From Paucimonas lemoignei (GTDB lineage: Bacteria; Pseudomonadota; Gammaproteobacteria; Burkholderiales; Burkholderiaceae_D): a stretch of 64,000 nucleotides of DNA. This document shows positions 17,666-28,869 of the stretch, piece by piece. Both the position numbers and the translations under genes were made by a program. The first letter of the stretch is position 1. Each line of letters begins with the position of its first letter. Under the pieces are notes generated by a model. That model saw only the letters and a list, made by a program, of their open reading frames with translations. It did not search any database and was not told the origin of the DNA. Location of the stretch: positions 620,001-684,000 of the forward strand of contig NZ_SLZQ01000001.1 in the NCBI RefSeq assembly GCF_004342585.1, given 5' to 3'.

Positions 17666-18154
17666 TCAGCGATAAGGAGCGTCGACAGCGCGATTTGCGG
17701 CGATTTCCTTCTCGTAGCGATCGCCCACGGCCAGCAGCATTTCCTTGGTGTAGTACAGATCGCCACGCTTTTCGCCATGGTATTCCAGGTTATTCGTCTC
17801 GACGATCGAATCAACCGGGCACGACTCTTCGCAGAAACCGCAGAAGATGCACTTGGTCAGGTCGATATCGTAACGAGTGGTACGGCGCGAACCGTCGTCA
17901 CGCTGTTCCGACTCGATCGTGATGGCCATTGCCGGGCACACCGCTTCGCACAGCTTGCAGGCGATGCAGCGCTCTTCGCCGTTGGGATAACGACGCAGTG
18001 CATGCAGGCCGCGGAAACGGGGCGACAGCGGGGTCTTCTCTTCCGGGAATTGCACGGTAATCTTCCGTGCAAACATATAGCGTCCGGTCAGGGCCAGACC
18101 CTTGACCAGTTCGCGCAGCATCAGGCTGCCAAAAAAATCCTTGATGGCTTGCAT
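17666..18154 (-). CDS. nuoI: NADH-quinone oxidoreductase subunit I (2[4Fe-4S] ferredoxin)
   Basis: The 162-residue subunit carries two ferredoxin-type clusters N6a and N6b: [12 protein letters not shown] and [12 protein letters not shown], each with the CX2CX2CX3CP spacing. An N-terminal amphipathic helix (about residues 1-30) anchors it to NuoH. It passes electrons from NuoG to NuoB. The stop is followed by a 58-base gap to nuoJ; nuoH lies 13 bases upstream. Confidence 0.97.
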   Translation of the reverse strand: MQAIKDFFGSLMLRELVKGLALTGRYMFARKITVQFPEEKTPLSPRFRGLHALRRYPNGEERCIACKLCEAVCPAMAITIESEQRDDGSRRTTRYDIDLTKCIFCGFCEESCPVDSIVETNNLEYHGEKRGDLYYTKEMLLAVGDRYEKEIAANRAVDAPYR

Positions 18155-18167
18155 TTTTACTCAGCCT

Positions 18168-19235
18168 TTATTTCCAAATATTCCAGGGCGACATGATCCA
18201 TACCGCGACAATCACCAAGTAAGCCAGGGTCAGCGGAATGAACACTTTCCAGCCCAAGCGCATGATCTGGTCATAGCGGTAGCGCGGGAATGATGCGCGT
18301 GCCCAGATAAACAGCGACACCACGAAGAAGGTCTTGATACCCAGCCAGATCCAGCCAGGGATAAAGGACAGGAAGGCGAACGGCGCATCCCAGCCACCCA
18401 GGAACAGCAACGATGCCAGGCAGGAGATCAGGATCATGTTGGCGTATTCCGCCAGGAAGAACATCGCGAACGACATGCCCGAATATTCAACCATGTGGCC
18501 AGCCACGATTTCGGACTCGCCTTCCACCACGTCGAACGGGTGACGGTTGGTCTCGGCGATACCCGAAATCACGTAGATCACGAAAATCGGCAGCAACGGC
18601 AACCAGTTCCAGGACAGGAAGTTCAGGCCCATGGAAGCAAACTGGCCACGGGTCTGCATGCCGACGATTTCTGAGAAGTTCAAGCTACCGGATACCATGA
18701 GCACGATCACCAAAGCGAAGCCCATGGCGATTTCATACGAGACCATCTGTGCCGATGCGCGCATCGCACCGAGGAAGGCGTACTTCGAGTTCGATGCCCA
18801 CCCGGCGATGATCACGCCGTAGACTTCCATGGAAGTGATCGCCATGACGAACAGCAGGCCGGCATTGATGTTAGCCAGTGCCAGTTCAGGGCCGAACGGC
18901 ACCACAGCCCATGCTGCCAGCGCCGGCATGATGGTCATGATCGGCGCGATCACGAACAAGGCCTTGTTTGCCTTTGCCGGAACGACGATTTCCTTCATCA
19001 GAAGCTTCAGGGCATCGGCAATCGGCTGCAGCAAGCCGGCCGGACCGACACGGTTCGGGCCAAGGCGGATATGCATCCAGCCGATCAGCTTGCGTTCCCA
19101 CAGCGTGAGATAGGCGACGCAGCCCATGATGGGCAGCACGATGCAAACGATCTTCAGCAGGTTCCAGACCAGCGGCCAGAATGCGCCGAGGTAGGTCTGT
19201 CCCTGCGCGTGCAGTGTTGCGAGAAATTGATCCAT
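18168..19235 (-). CDS. nuoH: NADH-quinone oxidoreductase subunit H
   Basis: The 355-residue membrane subunit forms the quinone chamber with NuoB and NuoD. Motifs: [19 protein letters not shown] (first cytoplasmic loop), [20 protein letters not shown], and [19 protein letters not shown] split over a conserved acidic loop. About eight membrane segments are visible. The ATG overlaps the nuoG stop (TAATG), so the two are translationally coupled. Confidence 0.97.
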   Translation of the reverse strand: MDQFLATLHAQGQTYLGAFWPLVWNLLKIVCIVLPIMGCVAYLTLWERKLIGWMHIRLGPNRVGPAGLLQPIADALKLLMKEIVVPAKANKALFVIAPIMTIMPALAAWAVVPFGPELALANINAGLLFVMAITSMEVYGVIIAGWASNSKYAFLGAMRASAQMVSYEIAMGFALVIVLMVSGSLNFSEIVGMQTRGQFASMGLNFLSWNWLPLLPIFVIYVISGIAETNRHPFDVVEGESEIVAGHMVEYSGMSFAMFFLAEYANMILISCLASLLFLGGWDAPFAFLSFIPGWIWLGIKTFFVVSLFIWARASFPRYRYDQIMRLGWKVFIPLTLAYLVIVAVWIMSPWNIWK

Positions 19236-21574
19236 TATGCTTTCTCCACGCTGATCGGTCCGAACATGGTGCCCAAGGATGCGGTGGCCGGATGCGAAGC
19301 CGCAACGCGCACGACATGGTCAGGCAAGCCGCGGAAAATACCGACTTCCAGCACGGCGCTGCCCTGCCCTTGTTTCACATTGATCTTGCCGCCGGCTTGC
19401 ATGCCCAGCTTCTGTGCCAAAGCTTCGGAGATCCATGCTGCCGGTGCTGTTGCGTCGGCAGTTTTCTGCAGCGATTCGGCACGGCGCACGATGGCGTCGC
19501 TAGAGTAGATCGGCACGTAAGCCAGGCGCTCGAGATCGCTTGCAGCCACGACTCGGTCGGCTAGCGGATCGACATTGGCAAAGTTGTTCAGGCGGCTGTG
19601 TACATCAGCATCCGCCGGCGTCGACGTACCAAGGATTTCGTTGCGGATAGCTTCCGAAGAGTCGTAATCGAAACCGGCGAGCTCCAGCAAATTGCCCAGG
19701 ACGCGCAGCACTTTCCAGCCCGGGCGGGTTTCGCCCAGCGGCTTGACGGTGCCATTGAAGCTTTGCGCGCGGCCTTCGCCGCTGATGAAGGTACCCGATG
19801 TTTCCGAGAACGGAGCAATCGGCAGCAGCACATCGGCGTAATCCTTGCCATGCGCGAACGGCGACATCACCACGACCATCTCAGCCTGTTCCAGCGCGGC
19901 GCGGGCCTGTTGCGGATTGTAGCTGTCGAGTTCCGGCTCGGCATTGAACAGCACGTATGCCTTGCGCGGCTGCTCGAAAGCCTGCAGCGCATTGGCGCCC
20001 TTCTCGCCCGGAATCGCGTTGGCGACATAGCCACCGACGGTATTGGCGCCTTCGGTGAGGTAACCGAACTTGGCATTGGTATTCTTGGCGATCCATTCGG
20101 CAGCGGCATGCAGCAGCGCGGCTTGCGGATGCTGCGCAACGGCGTTACCCAGCAGGATGGCGGTCGGCTCGTCGGCGAGGAGACCCTCGGCGATGGCACG
20201 GGCTTCCTGGGAGGCTTCGATATTCTCGAATCCGCCTGGCACGGCAATGCTCTTCGCCTGGGCAACAGCCACGACGATCTGCGACAGCGCGGCCAGCCAA
20301 TGCGACGGCGCAGCGATAAACTTGTTTGTAACCGGCATCAGCAGATCGTCGTCGCTGGCATGCAGGACGCTGACCTGGGCACCACGCTTGGCGGCATGGC
20401 GCAGACGCGCAGCCAGCAGCGGATGATCCTTGCGCAGGAACGAGCCGATCACGAACGCGCGACGCAATTCGCCGAACTCGGCCACCGACATGCCCAGCCA
20501 CGGTGTGACACGGCCATCCATTACGAAATCGGACTGGCGCAGGCGGAAATCGACATTTTCGGAGCCGATGCCGCGTACCACTTTCTGCAGCAGCGACAAT
20601 TCTTCCAGCGTCGAATACGAGGTCGCCAGCGCAGCGATGGAATCGGCGCCATGCTCGTGACGGATATTGCGCAGGCCGTGCGCAACGTATTCCAGCGCGG
20701 TTTGCCAGTCGGTGGTGATCCACTTGCCATCCTGCTTGATCATCGGGGAGGTCAGACGATCCTCGCTGTTCAAGCCTTCATAGGAGAAGCGGTCACGATC
20801 CGAAATCCAGCACTCATTGATCGCTTCGTTTTCCAGTGGCAGCACGCGCATGACCTTGCCGCCCTTGACCTGCACAACCAGGTTGGTGCCGAGGCTGTCG
20901 TGCGGGCTGACCGATTTACGGCGCGACAATTCCCAGGTACGGGCGGCGTAGCGGAACGGACGCGAAGTCAACGCGCCGACAGGGCACAGGTCGATCATGT
21001 TGCCCGACAATTCCGATTCCACCGTCTTGTTGACGAAGGAAGTGATCTCGGAATGTTCGCCGCGATTGAGCATGCCCAGTTCCATCACGCCGGCGATTTC
21101 CTGGCCAAAGCGCACGCAACGGGTGCAGTGAATGCAGCGACTCATCTCCTTGGTGGAGATCAGCGGACCGATATCTTTCGGTGCCACTACACGCTTTTCT
21201 TCGGCATAGCGCGAAGAAGAACCGCCATAACCAACCGCCAGATCCTGCAACTGGCATTCGCCGCCCTGATCGCAGATCGGGCAGTCCAGCGGGTGGTTAA
21301 TCAACAGGAATTCCATCACGCTCTTTTGCGCAGCGACGGCCTTGCCGCTGTTGGAGCGCACGATCATGCCCGGCGTGACCGGCGTCGCGCAAGCCGGCAG
21401 CGGCTTGGGAGCCTTCTCGACTTCAACCAGGCACATGCGGCAGTTGGCCGCGATGGAGAGCTTCTTGTGATAGCAGAAATGGGGGATGTAAGTGCCGAGC
21501 TTGTTGGCAGCGTCCATCACCATGCTGCCTTCCTGCACTTCTACCTTCTTGCCGTCAATTTCGATTTCAACCAT
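19235..21574 (-). CDS. nuoG: NADH-quinone oxidoreductase subunit G
   Basis: The 779-residue peripheral subunit begins with a [2Fe-2S] ferredoxin domain ([15 protein letters not shown] ... CATPV), followed by the His/Cys cluster region ([18 protein letters not shown]) and [13 protein letters not shown] for [4Fe-4S] clusters. The remainder is a molybdopterin-oxidoreductase-like fold without cofactor. It relays electrons from NuoF to NuoI. A gap of 47 bases separates it from nuoF; the stop overlaps nuoH. Confidence 0.97.
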   Translation of the reverse strand: MVEIEIDGKKVEVQEGSMVMDAANKLGTYIPHFCYHKKLSIAANCRMCLVEVEKAPKPLPACATPVTPGMIVRSNSGKAVAAQKSVMEFLLINHPLDCPICDQGGECQLQDLAVGYGGSSSRYAEEKRVVAPKDIGPLISTKEMSRCIHCTRCVRFGQEIAGVMELGMLNRGEHSEITSFVNKTVESELSGNMIDLCPVGALTSRPFRYAARTWELSRRKSVSPHDSLGTNLVVQVKGGKVMRVLPLENEAINECWISDRDRFSYEGLNSEDRLTSPMIKQDGKWITTDWQTALEYVAHGLRNIRHEHGADSIAALATSYSTLEELSLLQKVVRGIGSENVDFRLRQSDFVMDGRVTPWLGMSVAEFGELRRAFVIGSFLRKDHPLLAARLRHAAKRGAQVSVLHASDDDLLMPVTNKFIAAPSHWLAALSQIVVAVAQAKSIAVPGGFENIEASQEARAIAEGLLADEPTAILLGNAVAQHPQAALLHAAAEWIAKNTNAKFGYLTEGANTVGGYVANAIPGEKGANALQAFEQPRKAYVLFNAEPELDSYNPQQARAALEQAEMVVVMSPFAHGKDYADVLLPIAPFSETSGTFISGEGRAQSFNGTVKPLGETRPGWKVLRVLGNLLELAGFDYDSSEAIRNEILGTSTPADADVHSRLNNFANVDPLADRVVAASDLERLAYVPIYSSDAIVRRAESLQKTADATAPAAWISEALAQKLGMQAGGKINVKQGQGSAVLEVGIFRGLPDHVVRVAASHPATASLGTMFGPISVEKA

Positions 21575-21621
21575 GGCTTTTTATCTTCGCCCTTGGGTAC
21601 GCAATGCGCACCACCTCAGAT

Positions 21622-22913
<1,292 letters not shown>

Positions 22914-22917
<4 letters not shown>

Positions 22918-23393
22918 TTCTTCAACTCCTCCACCAGCGCGTCAAGCTTGTCGTTCGACATGTGGCTGCACATACGCTTGTTATTAACCATCAGTACCGG
23001 CGCGTCGCCGCAGGCACCCATGCACTCGCCTTCCTGCAAGGTGAACTGGCCGTCGGCGGTAGTTTCCTTGTAATCGATGCCGAGTTTCTTCTTCAGATAT
23101 TCGGCAGCGGCCACGCCGCCCGACAAGGCGCATGGCAGGTTGGTGCAAACGGTGACCTTGTGCTTGCCGACCGGCTTGGTGTTGTACATGTTGTAGAAAG
23201 TCGCGACTTCCTGCACGGCGATTGCCGGCATGCCGATATAGTCGGCGAGTTCCTGCATGACTTCCGGCGGCAGCCAGCCCAGTTCGCTCTGGGCAATGGC
23301 CAGCGCGGCCATCACGGCGGATTGCCGCTGGTCAGCCGGGAATTTCGCGATCTCGCGATCGATCTTTTTGTAAGCTTGCTCTGATAACAGCAT
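22914..23393 (-). CDS. nuoE: NADH-quinone oxidoreductase subunit E
   Basis: This 159-residue thioredoxin-like [2Fe-2S] subunit has ligands in [11 protein letters not shown] and [12 protein letters not shown] (four Cys). The start is ATG 23393 ([15 protein letters not shown]), with GAGG about 9 bases upstream; a longer frame would overlap the nuoD end with unrelated sequence. It binds NuoF at the tip of the peripheral arm. It lies 28 bases after nuoD and overlaps nuoF by 4 bases. Confidence 0.96.
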
Positions 23394-23421
23394 TGTTTCT
23401 GCCTCAAATAGCGGCCGCGCG

Positions 23422-24675
23422 TCAGCGGTCGATCTCACCAAACACGATGTCTTGCGTACCGATGATCGTCACCGCGTCGGCGATCATGTGGCCCTTCGCC
23501 ATCTCGTTCAGGCCCTGCAAATGCGGGAAGCCTGGCGCGCGAATCTTCAGACGGTACGGCTTGTTGGCACCGTCCGACACGATGTAGATACCGAACTCAC
23601 CCTTCGGATGTTCGACGGCGCTATACGCCTCGCCTGACGGGACATGGAAACCTTCAGTGAAGAGCTTGAAGTGGTGGATCAGCTCTTCCATGTTGCTCTT
23701 CATGTCCACGCGCGACGGCGGCGCCACCTTGTGGTTGTCGGTCATGACCGGACCCGGGTTATTGCGCAGCCACTCGATGCATTGCTTGATGATGCGATTG
23801 GACTGGCGCATCTCTTCGATGCGCACCAGGTAGCGGTCGTAGCAATCGCCGTTGACACCCACGGGAATGTCGAAATCCAGCAGATCATACACTTCATACG
23901 GCTGCTTCTTGCGCAGATCCCATTCAACGCCCGAGCCGCGCAGCATCGCGCCGGTGAAGCCCATGGCCTTGGCACGCTCCGGCGAAACCACGCCGATGCC
24001 GACCAGGCGCTGTTTCCAGATCCGGTTGTCGGTCAGCAAGGTTTCGTACTCGTCGACGTATTTCGGGAAACGGTTGGTGAAATCCTCGATGAAGTCCAGC
24101 AGCGAACCCTGGCGGTTTTCATTCAGCTCGCGGATCGCTTTTTCGTTACGCACCACCGATGCCTTGTACTGCGGCATGGTGTCCGGCAGATCGCGATATA
24201 CGCCGCCCGGACGGTAGTAAGCCGCATGCATGCGCGCGCCCGACACCGCCTCGTAGCAATCCATCAGGTCTTCGCGCTCGCGGAAGGCATACAGGAACAC
24301 CGCCATCGCGCCGACGTCGAGCGCATGCGCACCCAGCCACAGCAGATGGTTCAGCAGCCGCGTGATCTCGTCGAACATGACGCGGATGTACTGCGCGCGC
24401 AGCGGCACTTCGATGCCCAGCAGCTTCTCGATCGCCATTACATAGGCGTGCTCGTTGCACATCATCGACACGTAGTCGAGACGATCCATGTAAGGCACGG
24501 ACTGCAGGTAAGTCTTTTGCTCGGCCAGCTTTTCGGTGGCGCGATGCAGCAGGCCGATATGCGGATCGGCGCGCTGGATCACCTCGCCGTCCAGCTCCAG
24601 CACTAGGCGCAGCACGCCGTGCGCGGCCGGATGCTGCGGACCGAAGTTGAGTGTGTAATTCTTAATGTCAGCCAT
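23422..24675 (-). CDS. nuoD: NADH-quinone oxidoreductase subunit D
   Basis: The 417-residue 49-kDa-type subunit contributes the quinone site. Motifs are [15 protein letters not shown] (His residues near the quinone head), the [12 protein letters not shown] segment, and the C-terminal [19 protein letters not shown]. It is homologous to the large subunit of NiFe hydrogenases without metal ligands. The ATG overlaps the nuoC stop by one base. Confidence 0.97.
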   Translation of the reverse strand: MADIKNYTLNFGPQHPAAHGVLRLVLELDGEVIQRADPHIGLLHRATEKLAEQKTYLQSVPYMDRLDYVSMMCNEHAYVMAIEKLLGIEVPLRAQYIRVMFDEITRLLNHLLWLGAHALDVGAMAVFLYAFREREDLMDCYEAVSGARMHAAYYRPGGVYRDLPDTMPQYKASVVRNEKAIRELNENRQGSLLDFIEDFTNRFPKYVDEYETLLTDNRIWKQRLVGIGVVSPERAKAMGFTGAMLRGSGVEWDLRKKQPYEVYDLLDFDIPVGVNGDCYDRYLVRIEEMRQSNRIIKQCIEWLRNNPGPVMTDNHKVAPPSRVDMKSNMEELIHHFKLFTEGFHVPSGEAYSAVEHPKGEFGIYIVSDGANKPYRLKIRAPGFPHLQGLNEMAKGHMIADAVTIIGTQDIVFGEIDR

Positions 24676-25271
24676 TATTTGACCCCGTACTTTTCTTCGC
24701 GGATCACGCGCGGCGTGATTTCACGCGGCTCGATCGTCACCGGCTGGTAGATCACGCGCTTCTGCTCCGGATCGTAGCGCATCTCGACATAGCCGGAGAC
24801 CGGGAAATCCTTGCGGAACGGATGGCCGATGAAGCCATAATCGGTCAGGATGCGGCGCAGATCGTCATGCCCCTCGAACAGGATGCCCAGCAGGTCGAAT
24901 GCTTCGCGCTCGTACCAGTTGGCGGCATTCCAGATCTCGGTCACGGAAGGCACCACCGGCAGATCGTCGTCCGGCGCAAATACGCGCACGCGCACGCGCC
25001 AGTTATGCGTGATCGACAGCAGGTGCGACACCACCGCGAAGCGCGGACCATCCCAGATGCCGTCGCCGTAAGCTGAATAATCGACGCCGCACAGGTCGAT
25101 CAGCTCTTCGAAGCGCAAATCGGCATGGTCACGCAAGACGCGCATGGCCGCCAGGTAATCGGCCGCCTTGACCACGATTGTGACTTCCCCGAGGGCGACA
25201 TTCAGATTTTGCAAATGGTCGCCGAGCGCATTGCGCAAGGCGGCTTCAAGGGTTTCAAGTTTCGTCGACAT
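24675..25271 (-). CDS. nuoC: NADH-quinone oxidoreductase subunit C
   Basis: The 198-residue 30-kDa-type subunit shows the family signature ERE(A/T)FDLLGI...[24 protein letters not shown] near the C-terminus (here [16 protein letters not shown]). It is a separate gene, not fused to nuoD as in E. coli. It packs on NuoD in the peripheral arm. The start ATG 25271 is 15 bases after the nuoB stop. Confidence 0.96.
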   Translation of the reverse strand: MSTKLETLEAALRNALGDHLQNLNVALGEVTIVVKAADYLAAMRVLRDHADLRFEELIDLCGVDYSAYGDGIWDGPRFAVVSHLLSITHNWRVRVRVFAPDDDLPVVPSVTEIWNAANWYEREAFDLLGILFEGHDDLRRILTDYGFIGHPFRKDFPVSGYVEMRYDPEQKRVIYQPVTIEPREITPRVIREEKYGVK

Positions 25272-25286
25272 AGTTTGCTTTTGCGC

Positions 25287-25763
25287 TTAGCGGGCGATCG
25301 TATTTGTGCGCTTGATCTTGTTCTGCAGTTGCATGACGCCGTAAATCAGCGCCTCAGCAGTCGGCGGACAGCCCGGCACATACACGTCCACCGGAACGAT
25401 GCGGTCGCAACCGCGCACCACCGAGTACGAATAGTGGTAATACCCACCACCATTGGCGCAGGAACCCATCGAGATGACCCAGCGCGGCTCCGACATCTGG
25501 TCGTACACCTTGCGCAGCGCCGGCGCCATCTTGTTGCACAACGTGCCGGCCACGATCATCACGTCCGACTGGCGCGGCGACGGGCGGAAGATCACGCCGA
25601 AGCGGTCCATGTCGTAACGGGCAGCGCCCGCATGCATCATCTCCACCGCGCAGCACGCCAAGCCGAAAGTCATCGGCCACAGCGAACCGGTACGGGTCCA
25701 GTTGATCAGCTTGTCAGCCGTGGTGGTGACAAAGCCTTCGTTCAATACGCCTTCAATAGCCAT
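25287..25763 (-). CDS. nuoB: NADH-quinone oxidoreductase subunit B
   Basis: The 158-residue PSST-type subunit carries cluster N2, the last Fe-S cluster before quinone. Ligands are in [11 protein letters not shown] (the two adjacent Cys), GSCANGGG and [11 protein letters not shown]. Length is typical. It starts only 3 bases after nuoA and is followed by nuoC, with all genes on the minus strand. Confidence 0.97.
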   Translation of the reverse strand: MAIEGVLNEGFVTTTADKLINWTRTGSLWPMTFGLACCAVEMMHAGAARYDMDRFGVIFRPSPRQSDVMIVAGTLCNKMAPALRKVYDQMSEPRWVISMGSCANGGGYYHYSYSVVRGCDRIVPVDVYVPGCPPTAEALIYGVMQLQNKIKRTNTIAR

Positions 25764-25766
25764 GAC

Positions 25767-26126
25767 TTACTCCCAGTTCAGGGCGCCTTTCTTCCAGATA
25801 TACCAAAAACCGACCACGAATTCGGCGATAAACACCAGCATCGTTACAAGACCGCCCCAACCAAGCTCCCGTAAGGAGACACCCCATGGGAAGAAGAAAG
25901 CGGTTTCAAGGTCGAACAGGATGAAGAGAATCGCGATCAGGTAATAGCGCACGTCGAACTTCATGCGCGCATCTTCGAATGCCTCAAAACCGCATTCATA
26001 CGGCGAGAGCTTTTCAGCATCGGGCTTGTGCGGGCCGAGAACGCGACCCAGCACTTGCGGCACTACGCCGACGCCGATGCCAACCAGGATAAACAAAAGG
26101 ATGGGAAAGTAATTTTCGAGGTTCAC
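25767..26126 (-). CDS. nuoA: NADH-quinone oxidoreductase subunit A
   Basis: This 119-residue, three-helix subunit opens the nuo operon. The start is GTG 26126 ([13 protein letters not shown]). The conserved loop with [20 protein letters not shown], which includes the Cys exposed in the deactive state of the enzyme, is present. An intrinsic terminator at 26205-26242 lies between it and the tRNA-Leu gene, so the operon promoter must be in the ~78 bases before the start, or transcription reads through. No strong -35/-10 pair was recognised there. Confidence 0.96.
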   Translation of the reverse strand: MNLENYFPILLFILVGIGVGVVPQVLGRVLGPHKPDAEKLSPYECGFEAFEDARMKFDVRYYLIAILFILFDLETAFFFPWGVSLRELGWGGLVTMLVFIAEFVVGFWYIWKKGALNWE

Positions 26127-26204
26127 GGTGTATCTCGTGCAGAGTGTTTAATCTAGAAGGCAGAAGACCCGCATGCCGCAGGCCTGGCGCCGATTTCCCC
26201 CGAT

Positions 26205-26242
26205 AAAAAGCCAGCACAGGTTTGTCTCCTTGCTGGCTTTTT
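26205..26242 (-). terminator. Intrinsic terminator between tRNA-Leu and nuoA (bidirectional form)
   Basis: Perfect inverted repeat AAAAAGCCAGCA (26205-26216) and TGCTGGCTTTTT (26231-26242) with a 14-base loop. The A-run on the left gives a U-tract on the minus transcript, directly after the tRNA-Leu gene, so it ends that transcript before nuoA. Confidence 0.85.
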
Positions 26243-26260
26243 GATCTCGTTATTTTTTAC

Positions 26261-26345
26261 TGGTGCCGACGGCGAGACTCGAACTCGCACAGCTTGCGCC
26301 ACTACCCCCTCAAGATAGCGTGTCTACCAATTTCACCACGTCGGC
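26261..26345 (-). tRNA. tRNA-Leu (anticodon GAG)
   Basis: Read on the minus strand the gene starts GCCGACGTGG and ends CCGTCGGCACCA, with the CCA encoded. The acceptor stem pairs GCCGACG with CGTCGGC. The anticodon stem CTATC/GGTAG closes the loop TTGAGGG, giving anticodon GAG. A class II long variable arm (TGGCGCAAGCTGTGC region) is present, and the T-loop is GTTCGAGTC. At 85 bases it has the expected length for Leu. It lies between secG and nuoA. Confidence 0.95.
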
Positions 26346-26356
26346 ATTAGCCCACT

Positions 26357-26385
26357 ATTTTAACCGCTTTACTACCTTTGTTCAA
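26357..26385 (-). promoter_or_regulatory. Sigma-70-type promoter of tRNA-Leu
   Basis: On the minus strand TTGAAC (26385-26380) and TAAAAT (26362-26357) are separated by exactly 17 bases. The -10 ends 11 bases before the first tRNA base, so initiation would fall almost at the mature 5' end. Confidence 0.75.
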
Positions 26386-26436
26386 TGCACATTGCTGTAA
26401 AACAATGAACAACTTTTGTCTTAAAGTGAATTAATG

Positions 26437-26841
26437 TCACTTCGGGATCTGATTTGCCGGCGCGGGAGCGGGCGCGGCGGTGGATGGCGCAGTCGATTGC
26501 GTTGTCGGCGCGGCATTGTTCGGCGCCTGGGAAGGCGCACCCGTGCCCGCAGCCGGAGCGGCCGGCAAGTTCTCCATCACACCACCGCCGTGAACCGCGC
26601 CCGGCTTATTGCCGATATAGGCCAGCGCCAGCGTAGCGCAGAAAAAAATCGTTGCCGCAATCGCGGTCGACTTGGACAGGAAGTTCGACGAACCGCTGGC
26701 GCCGAACAGACTGCCCGAGGCGCCGGAGCCGAATGCCGCGCCCATGTCAGCACCCTTACCGTGCTGCAGCAGCACCAGGCCGATAATGGTAAGTGCCGAC
26801 AGCACTTGAATCACGATTACTGCGGTAAACAAAATATTCAT
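26437..26841 (-). CDS. secG: Preprotein translocase subunit SecG
   Basis: The 134-residue protein has two membrane segments (about residues 1-22 and 58-77) separated by the conserved loop VLLQHGKGADMGAAFGSGASGSLFG (read in two parts: LLQHGKGADMG and ASGSLFG). The C-terminal ~50 residues are Pro/Ala/Thr-rich and disordered, a usual feature of the betaproteobacterial form. SecG assists SecYE in protein export. It lies downstream of tpiA and upstream of tRNA-Leu. Confidence 0.95.
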   Translation of the reverse strand: MNILFTAVIVIQVLSALTIIGLVLLQHGKGADMGAAFGSGASGSLFGASGSSNFLSKSTAIAATIFFCATLALAYIGNKPGAVHGGGVMENLPAAPAAGTGAPSQAPNNAAPTTQSTAPSTAAPAPAPANQIPK

Positions 26842-26892
26842 CGATCTACTTTCAATGGCAGGTTATTGCACTAATTTTAAAATTTATTGAAC

Positions 26893-27639
26893 TCAGGCAG
26901 CCGCAGCAATAGCGAGAAAATCCACCGCCTTCAGGGATGCGCCGCCGATCAGGCCGCCATCAATGTCTTCCATTGCCAGCAATTCCGCAGCGTTTTCCGG
27001 CTTCATGCTGCCGCCATAGAGGATGCGCACTTTATCTGCAGCTTCCACGCTTACGCCAGCCAGACGCTTGCGCAGCATGGCATGCACTTCCTGCGCCATA
27101 TCCGGCGTGGCTGTCTTTCCCGTGCCGATTGCCCATACCGGCTCGTAAGCCAGTACGATTTTCGCCAATTGCGCAGCATCGAGAGTATTCAGCACAGCAT
27201 CAAGCTGTTTGCCGACGACCTCTGCGGTCTTGCCGGCTTCGCGCTCTGCCAGCGTTTCACCAATACATACAATCGGCGTCAAACCGGACGCCAACGCGCG
27301 AGCCGCCTTCTGCGCGACCACTTCATTTGTCTCAGCATGATAGGCGCGCCGCTCGGAATGGCCGACGATGGCATAAGTGCAGCCGAAATCCAGCAACATC
27401 GATGCCGCAACCTCGCCGGTGTACGCGCCGGATTCATGCACCGATACGTCCTGAGCACCCCAGGCAACGCCAGTGCCTGCCAGCTCGGACTGGCACTGCG
27501 CCAGATACGGCGCAGGCGCGCATACGGCGATATCGCATGCAGGCTTTTGCAAGCCAGCTTTAATACCCGCCAACAAGGACGCATTGGCAGCCAGGCTGCC
27601 ATTCATTTTCCAGTTGCCCGCTACTAATTTTCGACGCAT
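26893..27639 (-). CDS. tpiA: Triosephosphate isomerase
   Basis: The 248-residue cytosolic TIM-barrel enzyme interconverts dihydroxyacetone phosphate and glyceraldehyde 3-phosphate. Active-site features are GNWKMNG (Lys), VGHSERR (His), [12 protein letters not shown] (catalytic Glu and the flexible loop) and YGGSMKPEN (phosphate binding). It starts at ATG 27639 and is followed by secG after 51 bases; the two are probably co-transcribed. Confidence 0.97.
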   Translation of the reverse strand: MRRKLVAGNWKMNGSLAANASLLAGIKAGLQKPACDIAVCAPAPYLAQCQSELAGTGVAWGAQDVSVHESGAYTGEVAASMLLDFGCTYAIVGHSERRAYHAETNEVVAQKAARALASGLTPIVCIGETLAEREAGKTAEVVGKQLDAVLNTLDAAQLAKIVLAYEPVWAIGTGKTATPDMAQEVHAMLRKRLAGVSVEAADKVRILYGGSMKPENAAELLAMEDIDGGLIGGASLKAVDFLAIAAAA

Positions 27640-27756
27640 ATCAGATAAATTTTTTATTAACCCGCTATTTTAGCCCGCCGCAGCAAAAGCGGTCAAACTA
27701 ACAGGCATGGATCGGGATCAAAGCCAATTTGCCATCAATAACAAGTTGGATTTGCC

Positions 27757-28743
27757 TCAACTGCTTGCCACGGTCAGGACGATTTTTCCGATATGGGCAC
27801 TGGACTCCATCAGTACATGCGCACTCGATGCCTGGTCGAGCGGAAAAGTGCTATGGATGACCGGCCTGATCTTTCCGCCTTCGATCAAAGGCCAGACTTT
27901 TTGCCGCAGGTTTGCGGCAATGGCAGCCTTAAATTCGACGGAACGGGGACGCAGAGTGGAACCTGTCAGTGTCAGGCGCCGCAACAGAATCTGGCCGAGA
28001 TTTATCGTGCTCTTTGCCCCGCCAAGGAGGGCGATCAGGCACAAGCGGCCATCGTCGGCAAGTGCGTCGATTTCCCGCGGCACATAGTCGCCGCCCACCA
28101 TATCCAGAATGACATCCACTCCCTTGCCCGCCGTAGCCTGTTTGACCACCTCTACGAAATCTTCGCTGCGATAGTTGATGCCGCGTTCGGCGCCCAAGGC
28201 TTCGCAGGCACGGCATTTCTCATCGCTGCCGGCGGTGGCAAAAACCCTGTGTCCGAGTGCTGACGCCAGCTGAATCGCCGTTACGCCGATACCGGAGGTG
28301 CCGCCCTGCACCAGCAGCGACTCGCCTTCAGAGAGCCGGGAGCGGTCGAACACATTGCTCCACACCGTAAAAAAAGTCTCCGGCAACGATGCCGCCTGCA
28401 CCGCATTCAATCCACGCGGCAGCGGCAGGCACTGCCCAAGCGGCGCCGTGCAGTATTCGGCATAACCGCCGCCCTGCACCAGCGCGCACACCATGTCGCC
28501 ATGACTGAAACCGCTGCCGGCCAGCTCACCCGCAACGATCTCTCCCGCCACTTCGAGCCCCGGCAGATCCGAAGCACCCGGCGGCACCGGATAACGTCCC
28601 ATGCGCTGCAAGACATCCGGACGATTGATTCCGGCGGCATGGACCTTGATCAGGACTTCACCTTCTTTCGGCTCAGGCATGGGCCGCTCGCACAACTGCA
28701 ACACCTCCGGTCCGCCTGGGCGGATGATCTCGATCGCTTTCAT
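27757..28743 (-). CDS. NAD(P)H-quinone oxidoreductase / zinc-independent alcohol dehydrogenase-like
   Basis: The 328-residue MDR-superfamily protein begins MKAIEIIRPGGPEVLQL and has the GroES-like domain with AAGINRPDVLQR, then the nucleotide-binding motif GTSGIGVTAIQLA (about residues 146-158). It lacks the structural zinc Cys residues of true alcohol dehydrogenases. These features fit the PIG3/QOR group, which reduces quinones with NADPH. A ribosome binding site (GGAG) precedes ATG 28743. It stands between the pnp terminator and tpiA. Confidence 0.88.
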   Translation of the reverse strand: MKAIEIIRPGGPEVLQLCERPMPEPKEGEVLIKVHAAGINRPDVLQRMGRYPVPPGASDLPGLEVAGEIVAGELAGSGFSHGDMVCALVQGGGYAEYCTAPLGQCLPLPRGLNAVQAASLPETFFTVWSNVFDRSRLSEGESLLVQGGTSGIGVTAIQLASALGHRVFATAGSDEKCRACEALGAERGINYRSEDFVEVVKQATAGKGVDVILDMVGGDYVPREIDALADDGRLCLIALLGGAKSTINLGQILLRRLTLTGSTLRPRSVEFKAAIAANLRQKVWPLIEGGKIRPVIHSTFPLDQASSAHVLMESSAHIGKIVLTVASS

Positions 28744-28822
28744 TTTTTCAACTCCATGAAATCAGCGTGAATCTGTAATTCATCCGGGATGATATGTGAT
28801 TACGCTTGCATGCTCACCAAAG

Positions 28823-28852
28823 AAAAACGCCCGGGCATTTTCCCGGGCGTTT
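28823..28852 (-). terminator. Intrinsic terminator of pnp
   Basis: Perfect 11-base stem AAACGCCCGGG (28825-28835) / CCCGGGCGTTT (28842-28852) with a 6-base loop, followed on the minus strand by a U-tract (A-run at 28823-28827). It lies 18 bases after the pnp stop. Confidence 0.9.
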
Positions 28853-28869
28853 CATTGAAGCATTACTAC

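Noticed and set aside
26137-26204. Strong sigma-70 promoter directly before nuoA
   Set aside because: No -35/-10 pair with proper spacing could be supported in the short gap after the terminator.
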